Source: Heterocephalus glaber (Eukaryota; Chordata; Mammalia; Rodentia; Bathyergidae). From it: a DNA stretch of 64,000 nucleotides. Below the pieces are notes generated by a model. That model worked only from the letters and a program-made list of their open reading frames with translations. It was not told the origin of the DNA and ran no database searches. Location of the stretch: the NCBI RefSeq assembly GCF_000247695.1, contig NW_004624795.1:9433416-9497415 (forward strand), in the 5' to 3' direction. The position numbers and the translations under genes were made by a program. Below, piece by piece: positions 35,244-47,179 of the stretch (position 1 is its first letter; every line of letters starts with the position of its first letter).

Positions 35244-37429
35244 ATCTAAAAAATATTTTACACCAATATTAATTATATAAAATCAGAAGTAGCATTATGC
35301 GGAAAAAAAAGGTCTGATACAGATAGTATAGCAATCCTTGAAAAAAATATCCTCCAAAATCAAGCCAGTAGAGGAAAGCAATGATTGCTCAAACTTTTAC
35401 AATGTAGAGATAGAAATGGTGGAAAATATATAGTGTTTCACCATGAACTAAAATCCTTAGGTTCCATGGCTATAAAAGGCTCCAGACTGGGAGAAATCTG
35501 GAGCACACAAGTGCTGCACAAATGCTTTTGTAGGTCAGAGAGAAAGCATGGTAGGCAATGTAATGAACTAAGAGAGCCCATGTCATACACAGGGCTCTTA
35601 GTCAAATTTGGAAAATGAACAATACATATTACCTCCCAAGTTTAATCTTCGGGCTGGCCGACTGACTCTTGGTGGGTAGTTGGCTTGGATAAGGCAAAGA
35701 AACTCCTTTCAGTCATAAAAACAAGAAGAGACATAGCACCGTGTAGGTTGGTTTGATGTAATGACTTATGGTTCCACTCTCTCCTTCATTGTGGCATATG
35801 ATGGCTCGCTCAATGCTGTGTTGCAAAGTGAGAGTAGTAGGAGATTGAAGTAGATAAACTCATTACTATTGTCTATATTTGAATGTGGTGGAATATACTC
35901 TTTTTGATTAAATGTAGTATCAATTCATTTCAAAAACATAGAAACCTAAATTAACATAGAGGTATGAATTTTAAAATCTCAGTAAATAGCTGAGATCATT
36001 GTATTCACCATACTCTTGACATTTTAATGGAGCATTTTAATCAAAATTGAATTCCAGAATCATTACACTATTACGCTTTTTGCACTTGACCATCACTGGA
36101 TCAGAGAAAAAAAACTCCTAATAAAATTATGTGAGGGCAATATTGATAATAAAATTAGTGACATTAATAAAAATATGAGGAATTTAATTCTGAAATATCA
36201 CTATATAGTAGAACAAGTTGAGTATAAATAAGAAGCAATCATCTGCAGCTCATAAGCAACACTCTGCTTAATTTTTTATACTCTAATTTGCAGTAAAAAT
36301 GACAATATTGCGAACCATGCTTTACTTGCAAGAAGAAAACTGTATTTTGTTTATTATCCTTCAGTGAAACTTTCTATTCCAAGTTACTCAAAATTCCCAT
36401 TCTCCTATAATATTAATATACTCTAAACTTGAGCCTATATTAAATAACCTAACATTCTTTCAGTATTGCTGGACCCAAATGTTCCATTGTTATTATTATC
36501 ATTATTATTATTCCTAAGCAGACCAACTGAAATTGCATGTGGCAGAAGATTTGGTAACTCTAACTTTAAAGTGACTCTACACTGTGAAGCATCTTAATTT
36601 CTGCTATTACTCTTGATATCAACACAAATGACTGCTTTTATTCCTAAAGATATTCTCTACTAAAATACAAGCGGAAGGAGCATTTTGGCTCCCCTACTTC
36701 ATAGCTGAAGGACTATTGAAGTGGCACTTAAATTCTCTGAGGCTTGCTTGCCTGATCTATAAAATGTAAAGTTTCAAATGAAAGAAGAATAGAAATAGTG
36801 AAAAATCAAAGGGAGTTACCTAGGAAGATTGGCTGGCCACATAGACAAATGAATTCACCTTTCCTAAGGTCATGCCTTCAGTCAATTAGACTTAGAACTA
36901 ATCTTTCTCAAGTTCCAAATTGATCAAGGATGATGATTTACACTAGCAAAGCTTTCAAGACCAAAAATATTGAAGACAACTCATGTTAGTTGTATGTTTG
37001 AGGACAGAAATAGCTCCCAAAGCATACTATAACCCTCACAGAGTAACCCTTCACAGTGGAGTTAGCACAGTTAATGCTGTTTAAATAGAAAGTTGCATTA
37101 AATGTTGAAAAAAAATTCCCATGAATTTGTTCATCTTGTTCTTGCCAAATATTGTCCATAAATGTACTATGAAATCATGTTATATTTTCTGGTAGTTATT
37201 CTTGACAGAAAAGCCATCTGTCTTTAGATGGCCATTTTCTGTCTATTTAGAGACCAAGTTATAAGCCTTCTATCAGTTATATTATTATGCTGAGTCAATC
37301 TCAGCATTTGTAATAACCTCCTTAGTACCTTGTTGAATGAACTTCCCAGAGAATTATAAAAGATATTTGTCTCTGATTTGATAGGGGGCCAACAGACAAA
37401 AGACCAAAGACCAGTGGCAGATATTTACT
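35244..37429. other. Unassigned AT-rich DNA
   Basis: A MIR-like trace at about 36715-36775 (cttgcctgatctataaaatg) and a short TTA repeat at about 36488-36515. No coding or RNA features recognised. Confidence 0.5.
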
Positions 37430-37560
37430 ATAGTGATTTCAACCCTAGCTGCAATTCGGAATCCGTGGGGCACTTTAAAATATGTCGATGTTTATATCCA
37501 TCCTAGGCACACTTAAGTGAATCAGGATCGCCAGAGGAAATGTCTAGCAGATGCACTTAT
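37430..37560 (+). repeat. MER5-like hAT-Charlie MITE relic
   Basis: gtgatttcaaccctagctgc, aattcggaatccgtggggca and gaatcaggatcgccagagg correspond to the MER5-type pattern (ttctcaaccctggctgca, agaatcacctggggagc, tcagaatctctgg). Confidence 0.65.
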
Positions 37561-38117
37561 AAAAGAGTTGATTATTAAGCATTAACAGAGGGAAGACAGC
37601 TTCATTCATCTTGAAGCCCTTTGTACCAAATACATAGTGTGTATAAAAGTTTCCATGTGGAAAGAGGGAATCCCGGATGACTTTGCTAGATGTAATCTCT
37701 GTGAAGGTAGAGAGTCGTGACCCGAAACACACTGGTATATTCTATATGCCAAGAATAGTATCAGCCAATCAATACTAGGGATTTGATAATAACATGTTGA
37801 ATAGAGTAATATTTAATTCTAAAATGACATACTGCACTCGAAGAATTTAGTGCAATGGCTACCAAATTATGACTTGAATACAGTTTAACTTTTTTTATCC
37901 TCCTAATAATTTATTGCACACATGTCTGTCTTTATTGGTAAATTGATCAGGCTCTCCCTCTTGGCATTTCTGCTAGTGCTACAATCAAATAATAGGCAGG
38001 CAGAAAGAGATAAAGAAATGTATAAACTGCCATTTATTCTCACAACTGTGCTGTCATGTAGGAAGACAAACCTTTGCAGTCAACAGAATTGATGTTGTTC
38101 ATCAATTGTTGAGTGTT
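37561..38117. other. Unassigned AT-rich DNA
   Basis: Nothing recognised. Confidence 0.5.
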
Positions 38118-38340
38118 ATTCTGGCATAGAATATTCAGCTGCTGTAACAAAAATACTATAGACTGAGTGGCTTACAAATAACAGAAATTTGTTTCTTATA
38201 GTTCTAGAGACTGGGAAGTCCAAGATTGAGGCACTCACACATTCAGTATGTGGGGAGGATCAGTTCTTCAGAGATGCTACTTTCCTGCCATATCCTTACA
38301 TAGTAGAAATCATAAAAATATCTCCCCAAGGAATCTTTTG

Positions 38341-39098
38341 TCTTGGCCATTTTTGTTTTGTTTTGTTTTTTGGTATTGGGAATCTGTGGGAAATTGTAGA
38401 ATTTAGTGTCTAGTTGCAAGAATAGATCACAAGAAGTTTGTTAACTGAGAAAATTAAGTCATTTCTGGGAAACTTCACAAGTCTGTTTGTTAAAAGAATG
38501 CCAGAAAACTTTAAGAGATGTTGTGAAAGCTTCATGGGAAAAAAACAGGTTTTCCTAGTTGTCTTATTTACCATTTCCCGGGATCAGAGAACCGCGACCC
38601 AATGGTCAGGTGGTGAGAGAGATACAACTCACTATGCACATCTGTGATGTTTGTGGTGGGCTGGTGGGCTTGATTTTGGCTGAAGTCGCCCTGCTCTCTT
38701 GGTACCATCAGAGAAGAAGAGGGCTGTGGTGTGCTCTTTGATGTATGGGATTGGTGAACAGAAATGGTGGACTTGTGAATTCGTCTGTAGCTTTTATGTG
38801 TCACTTAAAGTCACTGGTTATCATCAGATGTAAAAATCAGAAAGACAATAGCCAGAATAACTAAGCTGCTTTCCTACATGTATAAAAGCCTTACTGCTCC
38901 CTTTGTGATTGTTGAATAGTGCCAGAGGAATTAAACTGCTGTTCGTCCCCCAGGCTGTCTCCTTTTCTGTCTTGCTTTCCGGGGTCGGTGCTCTCCAGGG
39001 TCTCAGGTCTCCCTCTAGAGAGACCACCAACAGAAATCGAACTCAGGACCTTGCGCTTTCGAGGCAGGTGCCAGAACCACTCAGCTAAATCCCCGGGC
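38341..39098 (-). mobile_element. tRNA-derived SINE, antisense, itself interrupted by a solo LTR
   Basis: SINE tail and 3' end at 38341-38384 (T/G-rich, ggtattggg); SINE body at 39033-39098 (atcgaactcaggaccttgcg, ctcagctaaatccccgggcc). Flanked by identical ccccaaggaatcttttg at 38324-38340 and 39099-39115. The 648 bp between the SINE halves is an ERV LTR. Confidence 0.93.
38385..39032 (+). mobile_element. ERVK-type solo LTR (648 bp) inside the SINE
   Basis: Begins TGTGGGAAATTG and ends ACCACCAACA, a TG...CA LTR with imperfect inverted ends (TGTGGG/CCAACA). Six-base flanks ggaatc (38379-38384) and gaaatc (39033-39038) differ at one base, fitting the 6-bp TSD of ERVK/IAP-class elements. A TATA box (TATAAAA, 38881-38887) and ATTAAA poly(A) signal (38930-38935) are spaced as expected for U3-R and give plus orientation. 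No internal retroviral genes are present, so it is a solo LTR left by recombination. Confidence 0.87.
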
Positions 39099-39249
39099 CC
39101 CCAAGGAATCTTTTGAAACAGGCTACTAATCCCATCTAGTCGCATCCTAAAATCTTCACTTCTCATTATCACATTGGAGATTAGGTTTCAACATATTAAT
39201 TTGGATATGGAAGGAGCATAAACATAAGTTGCTAGTCCCAATTTGTGCC

Positions 39250-39800
39250 CTTTCTTAAGGGTTTCTCTTGTCTGCAGAGGACCATAATATCGATTATGCT
39301 CACATCCGGCTGTGAGGATTTAACCCCACAATTGGCTTGTTTAGAGAAGTGAGACTGGCCGAGCCTATGTGCCAAGTTCATAGTAACTCGCACCCAAACT
39401 CCGTACCCATAACTAAAACCTTCAGACTAGAAGGACAGTGCTCTAATTACAATCATATATTTTGTCTATTCTGTTCCTGATTTGAGAATGCTTTGTCTTG
39501 TCCTTTGTAAGCCTTGTTTACATTAATTTCCATAGAAACCACAGGTTGCCTTTACCCCAATTGATTGCTAATAAAAGTCAGTATTTGGGACTGTCCAGAG
39601 CCTTTGCTGCTTGCACTGGCATTGGTTATCCTGGCTCCCCGCTTTCTCTCTCTTAGTTCTGTCCATTAGTGTATTAGTGTATTTTTTTCTCAGGGCTGTG
39701 TCAAATACTAGGCAGGTGGGTACTGAAACCTGACTACAGGGGTCTCTGGCACTTGTCCATTTCCTGTATTGTATATCGTTCTTCCTGTTGGAACACAAAG
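39250..39800 (+). repeat. Possible solo LTR, unassigned
   Basis: An AATAAA at 39570-39575 is followed by gactgtccagagcctttgct and a CT-rich stretch ending in tctctctcttag, like R-U5 of an LTR. I could not fix TG...CA ends or a TSD. It may be only an old LTR fragment. Confidence 0.4.
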
Positions 39801-40224
39801 TAAGCCAGAATGTCAACACTTCACTTGGAAGAGCTCCTTTTCATAAAAATTGGGGTCCCGTGTGACTTCCCAGGCACCAGTTCAGAGGCCCCTTCCTCAC
39901 TCTCATGCTACTTGGCTGTAAAGTTTTTAACAAGGTTAATCTCCAATCCTTTCTTCCTCCTCTTCTCACCTCCCAGAAAAAGCCACCTTCTCATATTTTT
40001 TAATAGAGGCAAAACTAATGTAGAAACTACAGTGTTAGTTATTACTTGACAGCTTCACACTTTAATACACACTGAAAATAAATGTAATTGAGTGCTTACT
40101 ATGGATCTGACATTGGTCACCCTAAAGCACATTTATGAAAGTATATTTTACCCCCAATTTTAGTAGTCTTTATGTTTAGTAAGCAAACAATTTCCTGGAC
40201 CCAGATTATACACTTTTATTTAGA

Positions 40225-40676
40225 TGAGATGTCCGGAGAGAGAAACTCTATAGAGACAGAGAGTAGATAACAGCTCCTCAGGGTCTGGTGAGAGAGAGTA
40301 CCACTGGTGAAGCAGAACTTAAAGAAAAACAAGTTTTCCCCATCTTAGATCCTCCCACACAGGTGTAACTCCTTGTTCTGGTACAGATAACGTTGGTAAC
40401 TATGATGTGTAAACAAAGTTTATGACACTCTTGTTCTCACTAGATTCACAAGGCTCTGTCTCCTTTCAAGGTTATTCATTGCTTATAATTGCTTTGTCTC
40501 AGTTTCTTACCACTAGACAGACCCCCGCACACACCTTTGACCAAATGTATAAAACTAGAGCCTTTCATTTGTTCTGAACTCAGCCTTTGGACGTGAATCC
40601 ATTGAGTTGGTGTTCACCTAAAATAAAATCCTCCTGTTTCCCAGTGGTCTCTCCAGTATCTTAAAGTCTCACAACA
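40225..40676 (+). mobile_element. ERV1-like solo LTR
   Basis: TGAGATGTCC near the left and AGTCTCACAACA near the right give either TGAGA...TCTCA (40225-40229, 40667-40671) or TGT...ACA ends. TATAAAA is at 40548-40554 and AATAAA at 40622-40627, with a downstream pattern (cctcctgtttcccagtggtc) typical of gammaretroviral-type LTRs. No clean TSD was found, so exact ends are uncertain. There are no internal genes. Confidence 0.65.
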
Positions 40677-41039
40677 CTGGGATGGGGGATATCTAAGGAG
40701 TACAGAGCTGATTTTAAGGACATTGAAAGTATTCTACTATTGATTGTGATGATGTACTTTCAGTACTGAAAGTAGTGAGTTTAAATGTGGAAATGGTATG
40801 GTGTGTGAATTATATCTCAACAAAATGCTTTTTAAAAGAAAAGGAGAAAAGGTCTTCTTGATAAGTCTGGCAGCATTCCTTAAAATACATTTTCATAATA
40901 GAAGTTCTGAAAAACCTACAGTACAGTATAGACAGATAAAGTATAAACTTGTTTGTTTTATCCCATTATATTCACTAAAAATTCCTAAAGTTTTCTCCTA
41001 ATATTTTCCAAACACATAATTAGGGAAGTACCTATTTGA
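40677..41039. other. Unassigned DNA
   Basis: Nothing recognised beyond AT-rich sequence. Confidence 0.5.
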
Positions 41040-41190
41040 CAAGGGCTCCTTTGACCTTCATGAAATTCTTCATGAAAGTAGTTACTACTATTTTAGCAAA
41101 TGAAACAGCCAAGAATCAAAGATGATAGCAAATTTTCACATGATTTCACAGTTTGTAGGATGATGTTAAGGTAGAAATTTATGTCCTCCA
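41040..41190 (+). repeat. MIR-like SINE relic
   Basis: gtagttactactattttagc, aaatgaaacagccaaga and tttcacagtttgtaggatga follow the MIR core and 3' order with divergence. Confidence 0.55.
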
Positions 41191-41231
41191 GTACAACCAT
41201 GTGAAGCAAACATTTGAAAGATGATACAATT

Positions 41232-41720
41232 CTAAATTTTTATGGAAAAAGAGCTACAGTGAATCTTGAGAAAATAAAGTAGGTGAACATAGTTCTTATG
41301 TAGTATATATTTTGGAAAAGGGTTATAGTCACATGTGTAAATGATTGTCTTGCCAGATGGAGGTCTGGCGGAGGTTCTTTCCAGGCTTTGGTTATCCTCA
41401 ACAAAGATGAGACAAGACACACAGAAAAGGTAATGTAGAACTCCCAGAGGGCCTTCCAAAAGCTTACCACTCCCAAGGTTGTGACCAAGCCAGGCCATAT
41501 CATTAAGCCCATAAGAGCAGAGGATGGGGGCTACTGCTTTTCCTCCAGCTCGGACCTCTGGCACACAGGGCAATCCAAAGTGACCACCGACAAAACAAGA
41601 AACAGCTGAAGAAACTCTGAAGATTGAGTTGCTACAGCAGTGACATCTTGGTGCCCAGGACCAGGAGCCCTGACTGCTCCTCCTTTGATTGCTCTGTGCT
41701 GCCGGGTCACTTCCAAAGCC
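41232..41720 (-). other. Unidentified minus-strand open frames, possible processed pseudogene fragment
   Basis: Three overlapping minus-strand frames (41232-41573, 41240-41512, 41531-41716) lie in a GC-richer patch. The frame at 41240-41512 is hydrophobic (MGLMIWPGLVTTLGVVSFWK) and could encode two membrane segments. The frame at 41531-41716 would join it in the same direction only after a stop. I do not recognise a family and see no splice sites or poly(A) tail. It may be a decayed retrocopy, an old LTR/ERV fragment or chance. Confidence 0.25.
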
Positions 41721-42274
41721 AGCTTAGCACATTGGGAGTGTAATTAAGCCACATTTTAGAAATAAAGGCCTTTTTTATGTTAAAAAAAGTGAACATTTAT
41801 TGGAAGGAGAAAAGAAGTAGGTTCTTCAGGGAAGACTCACAGCAACCCTGAGGAAAAGGAAAATTAGTCTTTTGTGTCCAAAATTACTGGATTGGCTCCC
41901 CTCTCATGCAAATAAGGCATTGAGACAGTTGTCCTATTAAAAACTCACCTGGCCTGATGCCAGCTTTACAGTGCCCTATGGAAAGACTCACTTGGATTCC
42001 CACCAGATACAAATGAAGGATTGAAAATAGCACTTTTCTGATTGGTACCACAAACTATTCCGTATTCAAATGAGGGGAGGAAAATGTATGGCTTTCTGAT
42101 TGGTTCTGTGTACAGTGCTCAGGAGTGGTGGAGTCATTTTGGGTTCTGTATTTTGGACATGTCCTCGGGGTTTTTATAAACTTTGACATATTTTCCCAGT
42201 TATCTGTCCAGTTTATCCCAGCCTAGATCTCCTACCTCAATTGTATATTGTGTGAGTGCACACAAGTGTGTTAG
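41721..42274. other. Unassigned DNA, possibly an old LTR
   Basis: Two cttttctgattggt-like motifs (about 42034 and 42092) and atgcaaataagg (41908) resemble LTR U3 boxes. Ends and TSD are not found. Confidence 0.35.
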
Positions 42275-42515
42275 AACATACACTAAAATCTAGTAATATT
42301 ATAGAATTGGATGTGTTTTCAATTTATGAGTATATTTTAATTTTTGAACAAAACGTGTATATTAATTGTAAATTTTAAAAAGGATCAGTGATACTTTTCT
42401 CAAACTTCCCACCCTTTTTTTCATCTTTCCTATAAAGACCAAGAGCATCACGAAAAATGTTTTATATGATAGAGATGTACCTATCCCAAATGTTCTTTTA
42501 GAGGAATATAGAAAC
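42275..42515 (+). repeat. Local duplication, copy A (about 240 bp)
   Basis: Aligns with 43528-43765 over its whole length: ctagtaatattatagaattg, attaattgtaaattttaaaa, ctcaaacttcccaccctttt, gatagagatgtacctatccc. Substitutions and small gaps are spread throughout. The two copies are in the same orientation, 1.25 kb apart. Confidence 0.8.
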
Positions 42516-42659
42516 TTTTAATTTCTAACTAAATATTTCAGGTTGACTCTAGTTTTTATATTTTGGGGTTTTAACTTTAAAATTTTGCCTTTACTTTTAC
42601 ATATAATCAAATCTAGAATAACTTTCTTTTTATACTCAATGAAGTTACTCCAACATAAA

Positions 42660-42810
42660 AAAATCATAAAGAAAATTAGAGTCAGAAAGGCCATGAGAGA
42701 TAAAAGAGCCAAACCCCTTTGTTTTAGAGATGAAGAAAACAGAAGTGCAGAGAGGTAAAGCAGTTTGTCTAAGCTCTCACAGTGTGTTGGAGAGCGTGAA
42801 CAATAACTCT
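42660..42810 (+). repeat. MIR SINE relic
   Basis: gttttagagatgaagaaaac, agaagtgcagagaggtaaag, cagtttgtctaagctctcac match the MIR core (ttttacagatgaggaaactg, gcagagaggttaag, gcccaaggtcacac). Confidence 0.78.
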
Positions 42811-43527
42811 TACCTTTCTCAATGCCCAATTGAGCTCTCTTTTGGCTAAATGAAAATATATCCCCAAGAAATCTAGATTTACGGCTTAGTTCCCACACTA
42901 ATTAGAAACACTCAACCTCTTTGCATGTACAAAGCCCATCAGATGGTGCCCAGCAGGTATCTTCACACCAGTGCTTGAAGATCTACAAAAATGCATATGT
43001 TCAATTGTTTATTTAGCCCAATAAACAATAGAACAAATGTTCCCAATATTGGCTGTGTACAGAGCATGCCATGCTCATAAAGTGTTACTCTATGCCAACC
43101 ATGGAGAGATTGCTTAGCCCCCTTTTTCAGTGCTGGCCCCTGAGTGGTACCTGCTTTGGAATGGGTTGCTTAAAACTTTCTGTCCCCATCAGATTTTTCT
43201 CCACACAGTTCCATAATTAGTTTGGACCTTTATTAGGGGACTGCGGAGGGTTCAGGAAAGTTGAAGAAATCTGACACCTAAAAGCTGAGGCATTTCACTT
43301 ATCGCACTTTACTAGTCAGGGTTCAATTAAAGAAGCAGAACCCCTAGAGTAGGCAGATTGCAAAGTGATATGTGGAAGAGAGAAACAAAGAACTTTCAAT
43401 ATCAGTATCTTCCTCTGTTGGCAAGAATTATGTAGTCACATGAACATTCTTTCTTATTTTCTCATCTCTAGAGCCATCTGAAAAATACAGAAATAGATCT
43501 ATGCAGATATGGGTGCGTAATCCTGTG
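42811..43527. other. Unassigned DNA
   Basis: tttactagtcagggttcaat (43309-43328) resembles the start of an MLT2-type ERVL LTR, but the match fades within 60 bp. No gene seen. Confidence 0.4.
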
Positions 43528-43765
43528 CACTAAAATGTAGTAATATTATAGACTTATTGAGACGTATTTTCAATGTATGAGTAATTCATTAAAGAAACAT
43601 GCATGTTAATTGTAAATTAAGAAATAAGGATAATTCTCTCTTCAAACTTCCCACTCTTTTTTTTTCATTTTATCAAAAGACAAAGGTTATCATGAAAAAT
43701 ATTTATGTGACAGAGATGTATCTATCTCAAGTATTATTTTATAGAAGTACAGGGACTTTGAATTT
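43528..43765 (+). repeat. Local duplication, copy B (about 240 bp)
   Basis: Counterpart of 42275-42515: aatgtagtaatattatagac, gttaattgtaaattaagaaa, ttcaaacttcccactctttt, cagagatgtatctatctcaa. Either a small segmental duplication or two copies of an undescribed repeat. Confidence 0.8.
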
Positions 43766-45102
43766 AATGTTAAGTTTGAGCATATACTGGTTAAGTGTGT
43801 AAGCTGTCTCTTCAGGCCTATACCTGTCCCTGTTTTAGACAAAAAGTGTTCATTTTACTTCTCCAGCAAGCTATTATTCTGAGAAGAATATCTCTCTCCC
43901 CATTTTAGGAGACTATGGGCAATAAAATGTGATCTTTGGTCTGAAGAAATTTTGCTCAGTCATCCAACTCATATAGTATCCTTTGCTCTTCTTATTCTTT
44001 TACAGTTCTCCAAATATTTTCACCACACAGTAAGCAAAAAACAGACTGCAGTCTGTGTCTATGCTTTCAGGATCCATTCATGGTCCCCCTGGGCTACCTG
44101 CACCAGTTTGGTTTGCTAGCTACTTTCAAGGCAATCACTGCAGAAAATCCACCTCCTGTCTGCAGTATCTACTCTTTTGCTGGTGGACAGAGCAGTTTTC
44201 ATGGGAATTCTATGCTCAGAGGGTGCGTGAGGAATGTGTCTAGAGTCAGCCCACCGCTGAACTTCCACTCTGTATTCACTCTGCTGACACAAATGGTCAC
44301 TTTAAGAGAACAAATGAAAAGCTCTATTTGGTGGTTCCAATCATCTTCCATACCTAGAAAGGAGTTCCTCTGATGGGCATCAACTTGTGCTATTTTAATT
44401 TACTCCTCAAATTTCCATAGGGCTGTGTGCTATATGAGCATCCCTTTATCAGGATATGTTTCATTTTCCTTTTCGCTAACCTTATGGTTATGCCAATGTT
44501 CAAATGAATTAATGGAAACCAAAACATACTGACTTTTCCCACTTCAATTCTTCCATTGCCACTAAGACAACAATATGCAATTCAGCCCCCAAATTGATTT
44601 GTTCTTGACTTCTAAAATTGGAGTGATAACTTTCAAATAGAAAGTTGTCCATTCACCCAAGAACTGCTGTCCACAAACCAAGGAGGTCTCTGTTGATCAG
44701 TTGTGACCCATTCTACACATCCTATAAATACACACCCACATCATAAGATCCCTTCCTGGCATTCCCCAAGTAGAACGATCCTGGACAAACCATATCTATT
44801 TGTATTTTCTGGGCACTGCCAGTCTCATTAGAGTGCTTCTCTGATGTCACCCAAATTGGATAATATTTCAGAATTTCAGATAATTTTCTTTTGGGCCTTG
44901 TGGCCATCTCAGCTAATGCATGCTAGCAAGTGTCTCTCAGATGGAAGTTCTCTAGTACAAAGTCCCAGTAGTTATCACCAGGATGCATTGCTGACCTTTT
45001 GCCATAACCCCCATCTACATTCCACATAGGGCATTCCACATAAACATCCCAGTTTCTAGTCTACACTGTGTGGGCTCTGGCATTCTTATTGATTCTCATT
45101 TA

Positions 45103-45144
<42 letters not shown>

Positions 45145-47179
45145 AATTAATATTACTGGAAGAGTAGATTTTCACGCATTTTGCTTTACAATACTACGTA
45201 ATGGAATCTTGCCCCAATCAGATACAGTGTCCATTCCCACACAATCAGATGAAAGAAATTCACCATCTTCATATCAAGCCTGTTCAGCCGTACTAATGCT
45301 CTCACAGACTTTTTAGGAACTTTACTTCTCCTTCCCTTGACCATTTTACCCACTTTGTAGAAAAGGCTTTGAGTCTCTACTAAGGCATCAAGTCAAAGAA
45401 TTTTGACCCCTCTCTAAAGTTTTATGTTGATTAATCTGCTAAACCATTGCCTCCAAGTTTTTTCAGATTAGATCATTTTAATCTGTGCTTTTCTGGCTTT
45501 TTAAATTATTCTATAACTGGCTGAATAGCACATACTTGTCTGTAGCTCTTTAATTTTAAGGGACCAGCCAGGGATTCCCTGGCCCTCGTAACCACTGGTA
45601 ATGCTTTATTAAAGCCTTTTTTTTAACCTCCCCAATGTCTGTTTAATTTTTCCTATTTCTCAATAACCTTCTAAATATTTCTACCCTGATGTATGACTTT
45701 ACCTTTAATTTTCCTCTTGGTTTGGATCAGTATTTTTTCACCTTATTTCTTAATAAACATTACCACTCTGCTTATACCAGTCCTTTGACTCCTTTTATTT
45801 TTCCATTCTTTTGTTAAATTTTTGTTTACGAGCATCTGTAAGACCTACAAGGGGAAACTAAGACAGAATATTATGTAAAGTTTCCTGAAACATTGTTTGG
45901 TTTTGCAGCAATAAGTGTACATGGGCTCCCCATGGAAAAGGTGTCTTCTTAAAAGATCATTTATCATGACCTGTATAATTGCCTTATTCAGTGGGTGATC
46001 ATCCCAGCTACACAGGGCCAGTCCTTCATGGACTGCATCTGTCTAGGGTGTTCTACTTGGCATTTATAAGGGGAGTCAGAAGTTCCCCTTCTCATAGTAA
46101 ACAGACTTTTTGCTATCTTTATCCAGCTTACCAGGCTATCTCTTCCTGGGTTGGTGGGGTGGGGTAGGGGATACTGCTTTGCATCTGGATCTTGTACAGC
46201 GATTTGTGAGTGTTTCCCAGTGAACCATGCATCTTGTATACCAAACATGATTTTCTTTTACTTTGAAGAATTCAATTCAAAGACACCCCATATTAGTTAT
46301 CCCATGGCCCATTTTTAAAAAGGTTCGTCAAGGAACTTAGGATAGTGACTCATAAAATAAAATAATCCCCTCACACTATTTCACTTGCTTTCAACAGATA
46401 CTTAGTTTTCCCCCGCCCCAAATTTTCACTACATCTTTATGCACTTTCTGTTGTCTCTCAAAGATCTTTCCCTTAGTGAGAAGCTTGGGACATAATGACC
46501 AAAGTTCAGACTCACTGAAATCTCATATTCATCTAGCCTCAAATTTTAACCCAGTACTGCACTCTCTTTTACTTTCATTTTTAACCATTGCAGGTAACAA
46601 TGAACAAAGGATTCTGTATTTTGCTTTTTCTTATTAGTTTGCATTTCCATATCCATCCAATTAGACAGCTCTGAGGGAGTTGTATCTATCTCTAATTTCA
46701 TGGATGACTTTTAGCTTTAGTAACTGAGCAGAGCAACGCTGCTACTCCATACTGTGGGTGCCATGTGGTCACCCAGAGGTCAGAGGTTCCACATCTACTT
46801 CTCTTCATGCTTTCTCTTCCAAAACCACATTCTTTTGTGAGCTCAAACTATTCTAGAAAATTTCACTTATCTGACAACAAATGAATAGTGAAACAAGTGA
46901 ATTCATTTTCCTTCTACATTTGCACCATTCTCAGAACTTCACTTCCCATGCAAGATATGTAATTTTTTCTTGCAATAAGTAATTCTCCAATTGTCTGCAG
47001 CCACCAGTGAGGTCTCCTACAATTTTGCTCCACACTATCTAGCTGAAGATAGCTTCAGATCTCAAGACTGCCTCTCATCTTCCCCTTCAAATGCCAATCT
47101 CAAGTCCAACTTGTCACTTGCTTCTGACTGTCTGACTATAAATCAGAGGATCTGAAAATCCTCCCTTTGGATTCAGTTG
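43766..47179. other. Unassigned DNA, 3.4 kb
   Basis: Less AT-rich than most of the window. Some frames (for example 44080-44373 plus and 45988-46248 minus) are open for 85-97 codons but show no family signature. An old ERVL/MaLR internal region is possible and unproven. Contains an (AT)n run at 45106-45142. Confidence 0.4.
45106..45142. repeat. (AT)n microsatellite
   Basis: About 18 uninterrupted AT/TA units. Confidence 0.95.

Larger units (their letters stand above)
38118..39215 (-). repeat. MLT1-like MaLR LTR, antisense, split by a SINE carrying an LTR
   Basis: Left part 38118-38323 has ctgctgtaacaaaaatacta, gactgagtggcttacaaata, acagaaatttgtttcttata and gaagtccaagattgaggcac. Right part 39116-39215 resumes with ctactaatcccatctagtcg and gagattaggtttcaacatat, the next segments of the same antisense LTR. 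The two halves flank a 17-bp TSD pair, so this was one element before insertion. Family assigned by recognition (ERVL-MaLR). Confidence 0.78.

Noticed and set aside
44080..46248. Retroviral (ERVL/MaLR) internal coding region
   Set aside because: Considered because of adjacent LTR-like pieces, but no gag, protease or RT motif could be read on either strand.
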